64,000 nucleotides of DNA, from positions 930,001 to 994,000 of the forward strand of contig NZ_JAAAKZ010000002.1 of NCBI RefSeq assembly GCF_009905605.1, in the 5' to 3' direction. Both the position numbers and the translations under genes were made by a program. This DNA comes from Runella sp. CRIBMP (GTDB lineage Bacteria; Bacteroidota; Bacteroidia; Cytophagales; Spirosomataceae). The notes beneath the pieces were generated by a model. It was not told where the DNA came from. It saw only the letters and a program-made list of their open reading frames with translations, and did not search any database. Of this stretch, positions 54,431-62,056 are shown in pieces. How positions within the stretch are numbered: the first letter of the stretch is position 1; every line of letters starts with the position of its first letter.

Positions 54431-56272
54431 TCAATTGATTTGAATAATGCCTGCTTTCATGGTCGCCATTGGGCCACCTTTAAGCTCCAATTGGGCTCCA
54501 GCTTCTACTTTGGCGTTGGCCGTTGCTTTGATATTTACGTTCATTCCTTCAATATCCACATCCGTGTCAGATTTTAGTTTATAGCTCTTGGCTTGGATAT
54601 CAATCTTGTCTTTTGACGTACCCTTGATATTGTCTTCTCCGTGTAACACCAAATCTTCCGACGCTTTGATATTAATTTTTGAAGCACTGAGATTAATGCT
54701 ACCCGCACTAATATTGACTGAACCTTTGCTTTTGATATTTATATGAGATCCACCATCCAGTGATAGTTCAATTTCATTTTTATTTTCTTTGTTAAAAATT
54801 TTAATGTTTTCCTTCCCGTCAGTATCGTCAATAATAATGTGATTACCACCCCGGGTAATGATTCCTTTGATGTGATTATCTGCTTTAAATAATTCATCAC
54901 CAGGCATGCGAGTGCCCCCGTCGTTGGCGTATAAACTTCCGCTTACGTAAGGGAGATCTGGATTGCCAAACTCAAAGTCTACCATCACCATATCGCTCAC
55001 CTCGGGGATAAAATACCCTTTTGAACGACCCGTCATCATGCTAGACACCCGAATAAAGGGCGTTGTGTCACCCTGCGGCTGCCATCCAAATTGGACCTTA
55101 ACTCTTCCTAATTTCAAGGGATCATCTGTAGCTCTTACCTGCGCAATTTGCGGTCTGGCAATAGGTGCCACAATACGATAATCAACGGGCGGGAAAGTAC
55201 TATCCTGCGGAACCGCCTCAAAATTAGCTTGATATACCCCACGTGCATCCACAAAATGATTCAACCGTGTCACCACAAAAGTGCCGTATTCGATGGTATC
55301 TGTACGTCTTCCATCTATAAATACTGGCTCAGTGATGTTTACCAAGCCACCAATTTTCATCTCCATTTCGGGGCTGCGTCCCGTAAACACAGCCAATTTA
55401 TTGGACTGCTCGCTTCTCTTGAGTTTCACCGCTGTTTTAAGGCTACTCTCGCTGACATGGTCTGTGAAGTTGATATTCATCAAATCGTCGGCAAAAACTT
55501 CCTTAGAACGGTCAAATGTCATTTGAGAAAAAGAGCTAAGCCCCTCTACTTGTTCACTTGTCGAATCTGCTTTAAATAAATCAAACGCCTCATAATTAAA
55601 ATACGCTGCCTTAAAATTGAGGGGTGTTACCCGCAATCCGTATTCCATATCAAACAAATTGGTGCCATGGGTCAAGGCTACCGTGGGGGAAGTTTCCCGA
55701 ATATTTTTGCCAAAAATCAACGATCGTCCGTCATAAAACATCCATTCGCCAAATTCTTCGGCCAAGCGTTGCAAAAAATGGAAGTTATCTTCCTCATACT
55801 GCGTCACGTAAGGAATGGGCGTACTGTTGGCCGGAGCCATACTTGAGGCAAAGGAAAAAGGAGAAAGTACCTGAGAAACAATATCCATCAACGATTTATC
55901 AGTAAAACTGCGGGTTGTTACCCCAGCGGCCAATTGAATGGTTGGGCTTAATCCCGAAATCAGGTATGTACTCGATTGACTTTGCCCCTTAACTAGCCGA
56001 ATCGACGTGACGATTCCCGAAAAAATTTGCGTTTGTTCAGTTACACCTAACCGACCCTGACGCAGGGTAATGGCGGCCGTTTTCCCCACAAATTTTTCTG
56101 CCAGTTCTTTCAGCTTTATAAACCGATTGGCGAGCATATCAGGCGATACGCTGATCTCGAAATCGTGGTGACTTTCAAACCGTTGACCAATCCGCAGGTG
56201 ATTGACGCGCCGAATGGTTTCACCGTTGATGGTGATTTCAGTGCTGGCAGTAAAAGTATTGGTGAGAGCCAT
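54431..56272 (-). CDS. vgrG: VgrG spike protein (TssI)
   Basis: The 613-residue protein has the gp27-like base (residues about 1-370, with an EEDNFHFLQRLAEEFGEWMFYDG segment), the gp5-type OB fold (about 375-470, with LGRVKVQFGWQP and YFIPEVSDMVMVDFEFGNP), and a C-terminal triple-stranded beta-helix made of short repeats (NIKSKGSVNISAGSINLSAS). There is no C-terminal extension, so this VgrG is not itself a fused effector. It would carry the PAAR-toxin encoded three genes upstream as the tip. Confidence 0.92.
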   Translation of the reverse strand: MALTNTFTASTEITINGETIRRVNHLRIGQRFESHHDFEISVSPDMLANRFIKLKELAEKFVGKTAAITLRQGRLGVTEQTQIFSGIVTSIRLVKGQSQSSTYLISGLSPTIQLAAGVTTRSFTDKSLMDIVSQVLSPFSFASSMAPANSTPIPYVTQYEEDNFHFLQRLAEEFGEWMFYDGRSLIFGKNIRETSPTVALTHGTNLFDMEYGLRVTPLNFKAAYFNYEAFDLFKADSTSEQVEGLSSFSQMTFDRSKEVFADDLMNINFTDHVSESSLKTAVKLKRSEQSNKLAVFTGRSPEMEMKIGGLVNITEPVFIDGRRTDTIEYGTFVVTRLNHFVDARGVYQANFEAVPQDSTFPPVDYRIVAPIARPQIAQVRATDDPLKLGRVKVQFGWQPQGDTTPFIRVSSMMTGRSKGYFIPEVSDMVMVDFEFGNPDLPYVSGSLYANDGGTRMPGDELFKADNHIKGIITRGGNHIIIDDTDGKENIKIFNKENKNEIELSLDGGSHINIKSKGSVNISAGSINLSASKINIKASEDLVLHGEDNIKGTSKDKIDIQAKSYKLKSDTDVDIEGMNVNIKATANAKVEAGAQLELKGGPMATMKAGIIQIN

Positions 56273-56385
56273 GATGTAACGTGTAACTTGCTAAAAATAA
56301 AAAGTATCAATCTAACAAAAAAGCAGTTGTGCCACATTAGCGAGGGTTTATTTCGCAGAATGCGGCACAACCAAAGGCTTAGAGG

Positions 56386-56778
56386 CTACTCTCTTTTCAA
56401 TTTCAATTTTTGCCCGTTGACGTCCAAGTCCCGTGAGCAGATGGTAAAAGTTTGGGTTCCTGTGCCTGCTCCTGCCAAGTTGAATGTCTCGCTAAAATTG
56501 ACTACCGAGGCATCGTTAAATTTAATGGTTCGCAATTCTTCACCTTTTTGGTTTACAAATTTGATTTCACCGTCGATGTCGTCTTTGTGTTGGAGGGTCA
56601 TCAACTCAATGATTTTCGCATTTGCGTTACGGGTTTCGATGGTTACGTCGATGTTGCCACCAAATACTTCTGAAGTAGTTTCGTTGGTATGAGGATTTAC
56701 GTGTTGGTGAAACGAGTATGAACAATGTAGTACTTCGAATTCAGTGCCGTCGATTTTGATGGTTGCCTTGTGTGCCAT
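56386..56778 (-). CDS. hcp: Hcp tube protein (TssD), subtype iii
   Basis: The 130-residue protein begins MAHKATIKIDGTEFEVL and contains a CSYSFHQHVNPHTNETTSEVFGG segment that is characteristic of Bacteroidota TssD. Length fits a single Hcp protomer, without extension. Hexameric rings form the inner tube and can carry small cargo inside. It lies between the immunity gene and vgrG, spaced 88 and 113 bases from them; the larger spacing may allow its own promoter, though I see none. Confidence 0.9.
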   Translation of the reverse strand: MAHKATIKIDGTEFEVLHCSYSFHQHVNPHTNETTSEVFGGNIDVTIETRNANAKIIELMTLQHKDDIDGEIKFVNQKGEELRTIKFNDASVVNFSETFNLAGAGTGTQTFTICSRDLDVNGQKLKLKRE

Positions 56779-56866
56779 GGTTGTAAGCGTTTTGAGGTTA
56801 AAATGTTTATGAGTGAAAAATAAATGATTGAATTCCTACTTGTTTGGTTAATGTTGTTGTATCTCC

Positions 56867-57250
56867 TTAATACTTTGGCTGAAACTTCTTCTCAAATTCT
56901 CTCAAAAAGGTTTCAAGAGGCACGGAGGAAGGTGTTTCGGTGGCTATTCCTGTTTGGTATTCTACAATAATCGCGGGAGTGCCAGGCCGTGTATCATTTG
57001 GATTGCGGGTCTCAATGTATTTTTCAGTTGTGAAAATAAATATCCATCCATAAGGTTTTGTGATGGTTTGTTCTTCCCACAGTACTATATCTTTTGCGGG
57101 AGAAAATGTAGCCATTTTTTCGAGTGCAATCGTCCGTGCTTGATAGTAGTCAACCATTTTATTTTTGGCTAATTTTTGTTGTTTTTTTTGTCCAACACAA
57201 TACGTTTGACAAACTGCAATGAGCATCAGATACAACCAATATCGTTTCAT
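56867..57250 (-). CDS. Imm35-like immunity protein with signal peptide
   Basis: About 127 residues if ATG at 57250 is used: it is 22 bases after the stop of the PAAR-toxin gene and gives a clean signal peptide (MKRYWLYLMLIAVCQTYCVG). A longer frame from 57334 would overlap the toxin by 62 bases and hide the signal. The mature part has ARTIALEKMA, ILE-type DIVLWEEQTI, then KPYGWIFIFTTEKYIE (Gly68-Trp69) and a PAIIVEYQTGIA strand. This is the pattern of the Imm35 immunity family as I know it: a helix, then a GW.F strand and a G.PxIV strand. Export suggests protection in the periplasm. Position directly behind the toxin gene supports a toxin-immunity pair. Confidence 0.72.
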   Translation of the reverse strand: MKRYWLYLMLIAVCQTYCVGQKKQQKLAKNKMVDYYQARTIALEKMATFSPAKDIVLWEEQTITKPYGWIFIFTTEKYIETRNPNDTRPGTPAIIVEYQTGIATETPSSVPLETFLREFEKKFQPKY

Positions 57251-57272
57251 CCTAAGGTTCGATTTAGTTGAG

Positions 57273-58034
57273 TTATGGCACTGGACTCGCGGCATAGGTA
57301 GTAGTTCCGCTGGGATTGTATCGGGCATTGGCAACAGCAGGGTCGGTAATAAACCCTCGGTCTTGCCCGGGCCCCCAATTTTGTCCTTCCATCACTCCCG
57401 TCTGGCCGTTAACGTTTGCTACAACTACTACATGAGAGCTTCCATTACCATAATCAATGCCAACAACTTGCATAGTACCGGGTCCGCCAGCTTGTACTTG
57501 GTTAAAGACCGTATTGAGGTTGGTAGGGTTATTGAAGTCAATATTAACCCCCAAACGACTATTAATTTCTGCCCATGACCCGTCTCCTCCTGCAGGGGCA
57601 GCTCCCCCCGTACCAGTACGTATCATACTAATAACTTGGTCGATGATGTGCCCACAATTGACAACTGAATTGGAGTTGTTAATAAAACCCAAGATAAAAG
57701 CAATAGTAGCGGGGGTTAAGGTCGAAACGTCTAAATCGCCTACCAACACTGTAAAATTACCCAATACAATATTTCCGCCGTGGGTAGTTATGTCACCCAG
57801 TCTAGCGGCGGGTTTCCCTCCAATAAACACCCCCAATGAGCCCAAAGCAATACTATCAGGCGGCCCAGTACATACGCACATGTTACCAAAAGTTGCCGCA
57901 AACTTGCCCCCAATCAAAACCGTCGGCGTGCCCGGAGGTAAGATGGGGCCTCCTACGTGAGGGACAGGCGGTGTTCCAGGCGTAATCATCGGACAAACGT
58001 GCATGTCGCCTACAGCAGCAGCGGGCTTTCCCAT
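57273..58034 (-). CDS. PAAR-domain effector with C-terminal papain-fold (Tox-PL-like) toxin domain
   Basis: Residues 1-98 of 253 are a PAAR tip domain: MGKPAAAVGDMHVC, then GGKPAARLGDITTHGG and repeated PTVLIGGK / FTVLVGD strands. Residues about 105-125 form a hydrophobic stretch. The C-terminal part (about 124-253) has VNCGHIIDQV (Cys127), SSHVVVVANVNGQ (His201) and GVMEGQNWGPG (Glu216, Gln218). That N-C, H, (D/E).Q order resembles papain-fold toxin/glutamine-deamidase domains (Tox-PL). The hydrophobic stretch may be a linker or translocation element. The protein would sit on VgrG and be injected. The immunity gene follows directly. An alternative is an NlpC-like peptidoglycan amidase, which the secreted immunity protein would fit better. 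Confidence 0.75.
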   Translation of the reverse strand: MGKPAAAVGDMHVCPMITPGTPPVPHVGGPILPPGTPTVLIGGKFAATFGNMCVCTGPPDSIALGSLGVFIGGKPAARLGDITTHGGNIVLGNFTVLVGDLDVSTLTPATIAFILGFINNSNSVVNCGHIIDQVISMIRTGTGGAAPAGGDGSWAEINSRLGVNIDFNNPTNLNTVFNQVQAGGPGTMQVVGIDYGNGSSHVVVVANVNGQTGVMEGQNWGPGQDRGFITDPAVANARYNPSGTTTYAASPVP

Positions 58035-58090
58035 CTTTGTGTCTTTTTAATGGGTGTCACTCCTTGCAGGGAATGACACCCTCTGGAGTT

Positions 58091-59449
58091 TTATGGTTTC
58101 AATTCCGAATCCCAATCCCCTTTGGTACCTGTCATGTTGATGGCAAATACTTTGGCCGGGAAGAAAGGCTTCAAATCCATGTTCACAATCACGTGAGTAG
58201 GCTTCTGCGGATGGCGCTTTACTTCCAGATTGCGATAATCTTCGATGATTTTGCCCGGTCCGCGAATCTCCGCCAAGAACTTTGAAATCTGCTTTTTGAT
58301 GTCTTCCAACATCTTATTGTCGATGTTCTCAAACGTACGACGATTCAGAAAATCTTGCATGATTTTGCCAATCCAGTCAAACACACGTACCACACTGTAC
58401 GTTTGTAAGCCCACGTTGTCGCCGTCGAAGAGGGTTTTGGCCGACTGCGGCACCACGCGCCCCCACTCATAAATCAGCGGAATCAGACCTCTGTTTTCCA
58501 ATTGCGCCACTTCGTTTTTACGCATCGTGAAGCGCGTTCCACTGGCCATTTTGAGTTTTCCGTTGGCCAATCCCGCCGACGGTTGAGCAATGTTGCCCCC
58601 CCAAAGCAAGCCCGCCAAGGCCATTGAAGGAGGAATAAACAAATGGTCTTCTTCGCCGATTTCGGTATTGGCTTCGCGGCCCACTACCCAGTTGCATGGC
58701 ATCATCACGTGTGCTTTGTGTGGGTCTGAGCCCGTCAGCTTATCGCGATCAAACATGGCCTCTACGTCTTCGGCGCTATCGAGGTGACGATAATCCGTAA
58801 TCATCATCACTTTGTTTTGGTGCGCCAGTTCGGCCCATTTATCAACGATGATATTTTTCTTCAACCAACCCGGCAACACAATCAGAGAATAGTTGTTGGT
58901 CAGGTCAAAACGGTCATAATTATCGCGTAATTCCTTGGCTACCTGCTCAAAAATACCCGTCGGGTTGCTGAATCCGTCGGTATCGGTAGTGTGCTCCAAT
59001 CCAGCGTCAAAGAGTACCAGATTTTTCACTTTTTCTTCGGCGGTATTTTCAAAAAACAATGCCAACGAGCGGTAAGAGCGTTCCAACTCTTCGGTCTGGG
59101 TCAGACAATTGCGTAGGTTGGCTTTTAATGTTTCGCTCGCCGAAGTGGCTTTTTGCTCTGCTTCGGCAATCATATCGGCCACGTTGTCGTGGGCCGTAAG
59201 TAAGTCGGCCACCGCCTGAAGGCGTTTTTTGAGTTTTTTGCGGTCGGCTTTATTTTCTTCCTCTTCCAAAAACATGCTTTTCCGCGCCTTTTTGGTGGGG
59301 TCCATGTTTTCGGTTCCGTCAACGATGGTTTTAATGAATTCAAAACCGCCGTATTTGGTAAGTTGCTGTACTGTCTGGGTTAAAGGACGCGGCGCAACCT
59401 TTTCTTTGACGAGTTCTTTTGATTGAGGTATTTGTTCTTCCTGTGCCAT
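58091..59449 (-). CDS. tssC: Type VI sheath large subunit TssC
   Basis: The 452-residue protein has the TssC/VipB signature segments: FENTAEEKVKNLVLFDAGLE-type region, VRNL-like FILPGW equivalent YSLIVLPGW, an AHVMMPCNWVVGREANTEIGEEDHLFIPPSMALAGLLW part, and a C-terminal domain with KRHPQKPTHVIVNMDLKPFFPA. Together with TssB it forms the contractile sheath. It is 80 bases downstream of tssB and 56 bases upstream of the PAAR-effector gene. Confidence 0.92.
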   Translation of the reverse strand: MAQEEQIPQSKELVKEKVAPRPLTQTVQQLTKYGGFEFIKTIVDGTENMDPTKKARKSMFLEEEENKADRKKLKKRLQAVADLLTAHDNVADMIAEAEQKATSASETLKANLRNCLTQTEELERSYRSLALFFENTAEEKVKNLVLFDAGLEHTTDTDGFSNPTGIFEQVAKELRDNYDRFDLTNNYSLIVLPGWLKKNIIVDKWAELAHQNKVMMITDYRHLDSAEDVEAMFDRDKLTGSDPHKAHVMMPCNWVVGREANTEIGEEDHLFIPPSMALAGLLWGGNIAQPSAGLANGKLKMASGTRFTMRKNEVAQLENRGLIPLIYEWGRVVPQSAKTLFDGDNVGLQTYSVVRVFDWIGKIMQDFLNRRTFENIDNKMLEDIKKQISKFLAEIRGPGKIIEDYRNLEVKRHPQKPTHVIVNMDLKPFFPAKVFAINMTGTKGDWDSELKP

Positions 59450-59529
59450 GGAGGATAGTTTTTTCGATAGTGGATTATTTGGTTAGGTTCTTTAACTGGA
59501 AAACCCAATTGCTTAGAGATATTACAATT

Positions 59530-59985
59530 TTATTCTCCGTCAACGTCGTCCAATTCGGCAATCATCGCGTTGAGGGCTTCCACGAATGCCGCTTTGCCCA
59601 CGGGGTCTGCTAACAGTTTTTGGAATACTTTATTGGTCATCAAGCGTTTAATCAACGTTTGATAATCATCCTCCTTGCCTTTTAGCTCCTGCAAATAGCC
59701 GCTTTGCTCAATCATTCCTTTGACGGTGAAGGCCGACATACTCGTAAAATTGAGGGTTTCGTTCACTTCCTGGCCATCTTCGGTCGTGTGACTTACATCT
59801 ACTTGGGGTTGGAAATGGTCAAAGGCATCTTGGAGTTTTTGGATACCTTCTACGGGAGCTTGGCTCATAGAATCAGCCGTAAACTTACTGATAATGGCCG
59901 TTTTGTTGTCGTGGAGGAGCTTGATTGCTTCGCTGGTACCTTCGTCGATTACGACGCCGCCCAACTGGGGTTTTTCGATTGCCAT
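59530..59985 (-). CDS. tssB: Type VI sheath small subunit TssB
   Basis: The 151-residue protein is followed by tssC, as in nearly all type VI loci. It has a short strand-rich start, an ETLNFTSMSAFTVKGMIEQS segment, equivalent to the conserved FESMDDF region of TssB, and a helical C-terminus. It pairs with TssC by strand exchange in the sheath. The acidic end (IAELDDVDGE) is typical for Bacteroidota TssB. Confidence 0.88.
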   Translation of the reverse strand: MAIEKPQLGGVVIDEGTSEAIKLLHDNKTAIISKFTADSMSQAPVEGIQKLQDAFDHFQPQVDVSHTTEDGQEVNETLNFTSMSAFTVKGMIEQSGYLQELKGKEDDYQTLIKRLMTNKVFQKLLADPVGKAAFVEALNAMIAELDDVDGE

Positions 59986-60107
59986 GGTTAAGGTTTATTA
60001 GTAGGTTATGCTTTAGTAATATTACAAAGGTAAATACTGATTCTCAAGGATTTTATCGTGAAACTACGTGATTTAAAAATCGGGTAGTTCTACGTAATAC
60101 GCTGTTT

Positions 60108-60548
60108 TCAGGGTCTTGGAATAGGGCGATAAAACCACCATCTGCCACTGACCGAGATTCCATCGCCGCTCTGAAAATACAAGGTATTTTGTTGAACCCG
60201 GCGCGACCCGTTGACATTGCACTCAAACACATCAATCACTCCGTCGGCCCAAACTGCCTCTACAATTGCCGAATGGTGCGGGCGGGTTTGATAAGCCCCG
60301 TCAGACTCCGAATAGCGATAGTTTCGCATCTGGATAATATCGCCGGGGGCCAGATTGGCTAGGGTTGTAGGCGTTCCCCACACGTAATCGGCATTTGCAG
60401 TGACGCCGCTTGCTCCCATGATACTGTTGGAAGTGCGCGCTCCCGACTCCCGAAGTGTTGTTTCGACCATGGTCCAACATTCCCCATTCCCAATTTGTGT
60501 TCCTACCCGAGTTGTTATCCAAGCAACGATTGTTTGATTTACTGGCAT
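60108..60548 (-). CDS. Stand-alone NlpC/P60 or CHAP-like cysteine amidase, candidate effector
   Basis: The 146-residue protein has a papain-type triad in NlpC/CHAP order: Cys24 in NGECWTMVE, His92 in PHHSAIVEAV, and Asn111 in FECNVNG, with LAPGDIIQMR between (a GDII strand typical of this fold). It has no signal peptide, so access to peptidoglycan would need a secretion system. It lies 123 bases upstream of tssB inside the type VI cluster, with no PAAR or Hcp fusion. Cargo loaded in the Hcp tube is the natural guess. No immunity gene is recognised next to it. Peptidoglycan amidase is the likely activity, but not proven by sequence alone. Confidence 0.7.
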   Translation of the reverse strand: MPVNQTIVAWITTRVGTQIGNGECWTMVETTLRESGARTSNSIMGASGVTANADYVWGTPTTLANLAPGDIIQMRNYRYSESDGAYQTRPHHSAIVEAVWADGVIDVFECNVNGSRRVQQNTLYFQSGDGISVSGRWWFYRPIPRP

Positions 60549-60701
60549 GACTGTGTCGTTAAGTGTGTGTTTTCATTTATTGTAATACTGAACAAAGTTA
60601 CCACCTCACTTTCAAGGATTTTATAGTGGAACTACCTGATTTTCAAAATGCGTATTCCTACGTGTTGCTAAGTACTTAGGCATTTTTACCCTACGTTCTC
60701 T

Positions 60702-61187
60702 TTAGGGACAATGCAAAAACACGGTTTGCACGCTATTGGCAGTATCTCTCGAATCTACCGCATTGCCAACATACCATGAATCCAAGCTTCGCCAGCCAAT
60801 ACTACCTTTATTGACCGGAGAGGGGTCGTAGATTAACACGTTTCCTGCTTTAATGCCCGCAATGACCACAATATGGCTTATGCCATTGACCCATAACGGC
60901 CCATATTGAAACAACCAATTTTCAATCGCATCTTCGGTGGGCGACAATGGTGGAACAGCCACCAAGCCCAGTCGCTTGGCCATCGAAATAATCTGCGGAT
61001 TCTGAATCCCACTATCCAATGCGTAGATTGATTTACTTCCCGCATCTTCGCTTGGGTCAAGAATCCCCATTTCCGACATTTGGAACCTTTCTCTCCGCCA
61101 GTTAATCAGCATTTGAGCACTGGCATACCAGCACGACATTCCTTTGTCCTGCGGTATTAGTTTCATATTTGGGACAGTGTAAGCCAT
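60702..61187 (-). CDS. Stand-alone papain-like cysteine protease (C70/AvrRpt2-type), candidate effector
   Basis: The 161-residue protein has a compact papain fold: Gln13 in LIPQDKGMSCW and Cys19, then GPLWVNGISHIVVIAG with His105, and VLIYDPSP with Asp121. The Q-C-H-D order and the QDK.SCWYA.A.M segment match papain-like proteases of the AvrRpt2 (C70) type. It has no signal peptide. It is the second of three papain-fold enzymes in this cluster and is divided from the NlpC-like gene by 153 bases. The most plausible role is type VI cargo; the target, protein or peptidoglycan, is unknown. Confidence 0.68.
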   Translation of the reverse strand: MAYTVPNMKLIPQDKGMSCWYASAQMLINWRRERFQMSEMGILDPSEDAGSKSIYALDSGIQNPQIISMAKRLGLVAVPPLSPTEDAIENWLFQYGPLWVNGISHIVVIAGIKAGNVLIYDPSPVNKGSIGWRSLDSWYVGNAVDSRDTANSVQTVFLHCP

Positions 61188-61277
61188 GGTATTAATCGTA
61201 ATTAATGAATGGTCTTAGTTTTAATTTTTATGCCGTATTGTTCATCAATTAGTTGTGTTTCTAAGCACAAAAAGCCT

Positions 61278-62030
61278 TCACCACGAACCTCCGAGCGTTA
61301 ATTTCGCTTCATTTGAGGTAGCTGAAAACCTAAGGGCGGCATCCCCTCCAATCCTCGTTTCAAACGAGCCCCATATTTTAGCTTCATCTCCCAGCCCCGA
61401 TACAGTTGCTCGAAGCCCAGTAGCTTCGCCGATGTAAAGCTGTACGCCCACCTCCGCCCGGGAAAGCAAACCCAAGGTAGCTTTACTGAGTTTTGGTAGC
61501 ACTGGTCCGTGCGTTGCTAAACCTTCCAAAAGACTTTCCTCATCCAATGAATCCGTAAGACCTACGTACGGCCCCAAAAATGAATTCCGTCCGAGGTGCA
61601 GCGTTGGAAAATAACTCGGTATCAAATCCCAATTCAAGTGACCTTCCATTCCTTTGAAATAGTACACTCCTAGCCCTGCGACAATGCCGTGCGTATCAAT
61701 ATGTATATCACAATCCTGCTCGTCAATCTCAATGTGTATTGACCTCGCCTTTCCTATTTGTCGAAAGCCCACTCCGTGCGTAGCGAGCTGCATAAACCAC
61801 CCTAAAACCGTACTGGTACTGTCTAAATTAAACTCCTGACTTCCCAATAAGGCATTTGTAAGCCCATCGGGATTTTTGCACTGAAACTTAAAACCGACAT
61901 GCGTACCTATTTTATACTCTGAATTGGGTTTAACTTTAATACCAAACCGATCAAGGTCAATAATAATCGGGCTCGTGCGCATCATGGTTTTAATTTCGCT
62001 CACAATCTGCGCTCTTTCTTCTTCGTTCAT
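61278..62030 (-). CDS. Unknown protein between tssH and the cysteine-enzyme genes
   Basis: The 250-residue protein begins MNEEERAQIVSEIKTMM, with a short helix, then many short beta strands. The C-terminal third is Gly-rich and strand-rich (ATVSGLGDEAKIWGSFETRIGGD, split over strands). No signal peptide or membrane segment is seen and I know no family that fits. It starts 26 bases after the tssH stop, so it is translated with the system. It could be a cargo adaptor, an immunity protein for the stand-alone enzymes, or a structural protein. Confidence 0.6.
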   Translation of the reverse strand: MNEEERAQIVSEIKTMMRTSPIIIDLDRFGIKVKPNSEYKIGTHVGFKFQCKNPDGLTNALLGSQEFNLDSTSTVLGWFMQLATHGVGFRQIGKARSIHIEIDEQDCDIHIDTHGIVAGLGVYYFKGMEGHLNWDLIPSYFPTLHLGRNSFLGPYVGLTDSLDEESLLEGLATHGPVLPKLSKATLGLLSRAEVGVQLYIGEATGLRATVSGLGDEAKIWGSFETRIGGDAALRFSATSNEAKLTLGGSW

Positions 62031-62056
62031 GGGCTATTAAAATTAGTTTGCGACCT

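Noticed and set aside
57250-57334. Longer start for the immunity protein at 57334
   Set aside because: It overlaps the toxin gene by 62 bases and would mask an otherwise clear signal peptide; ATG at 57250 lies 22 bases after the toxin stop.
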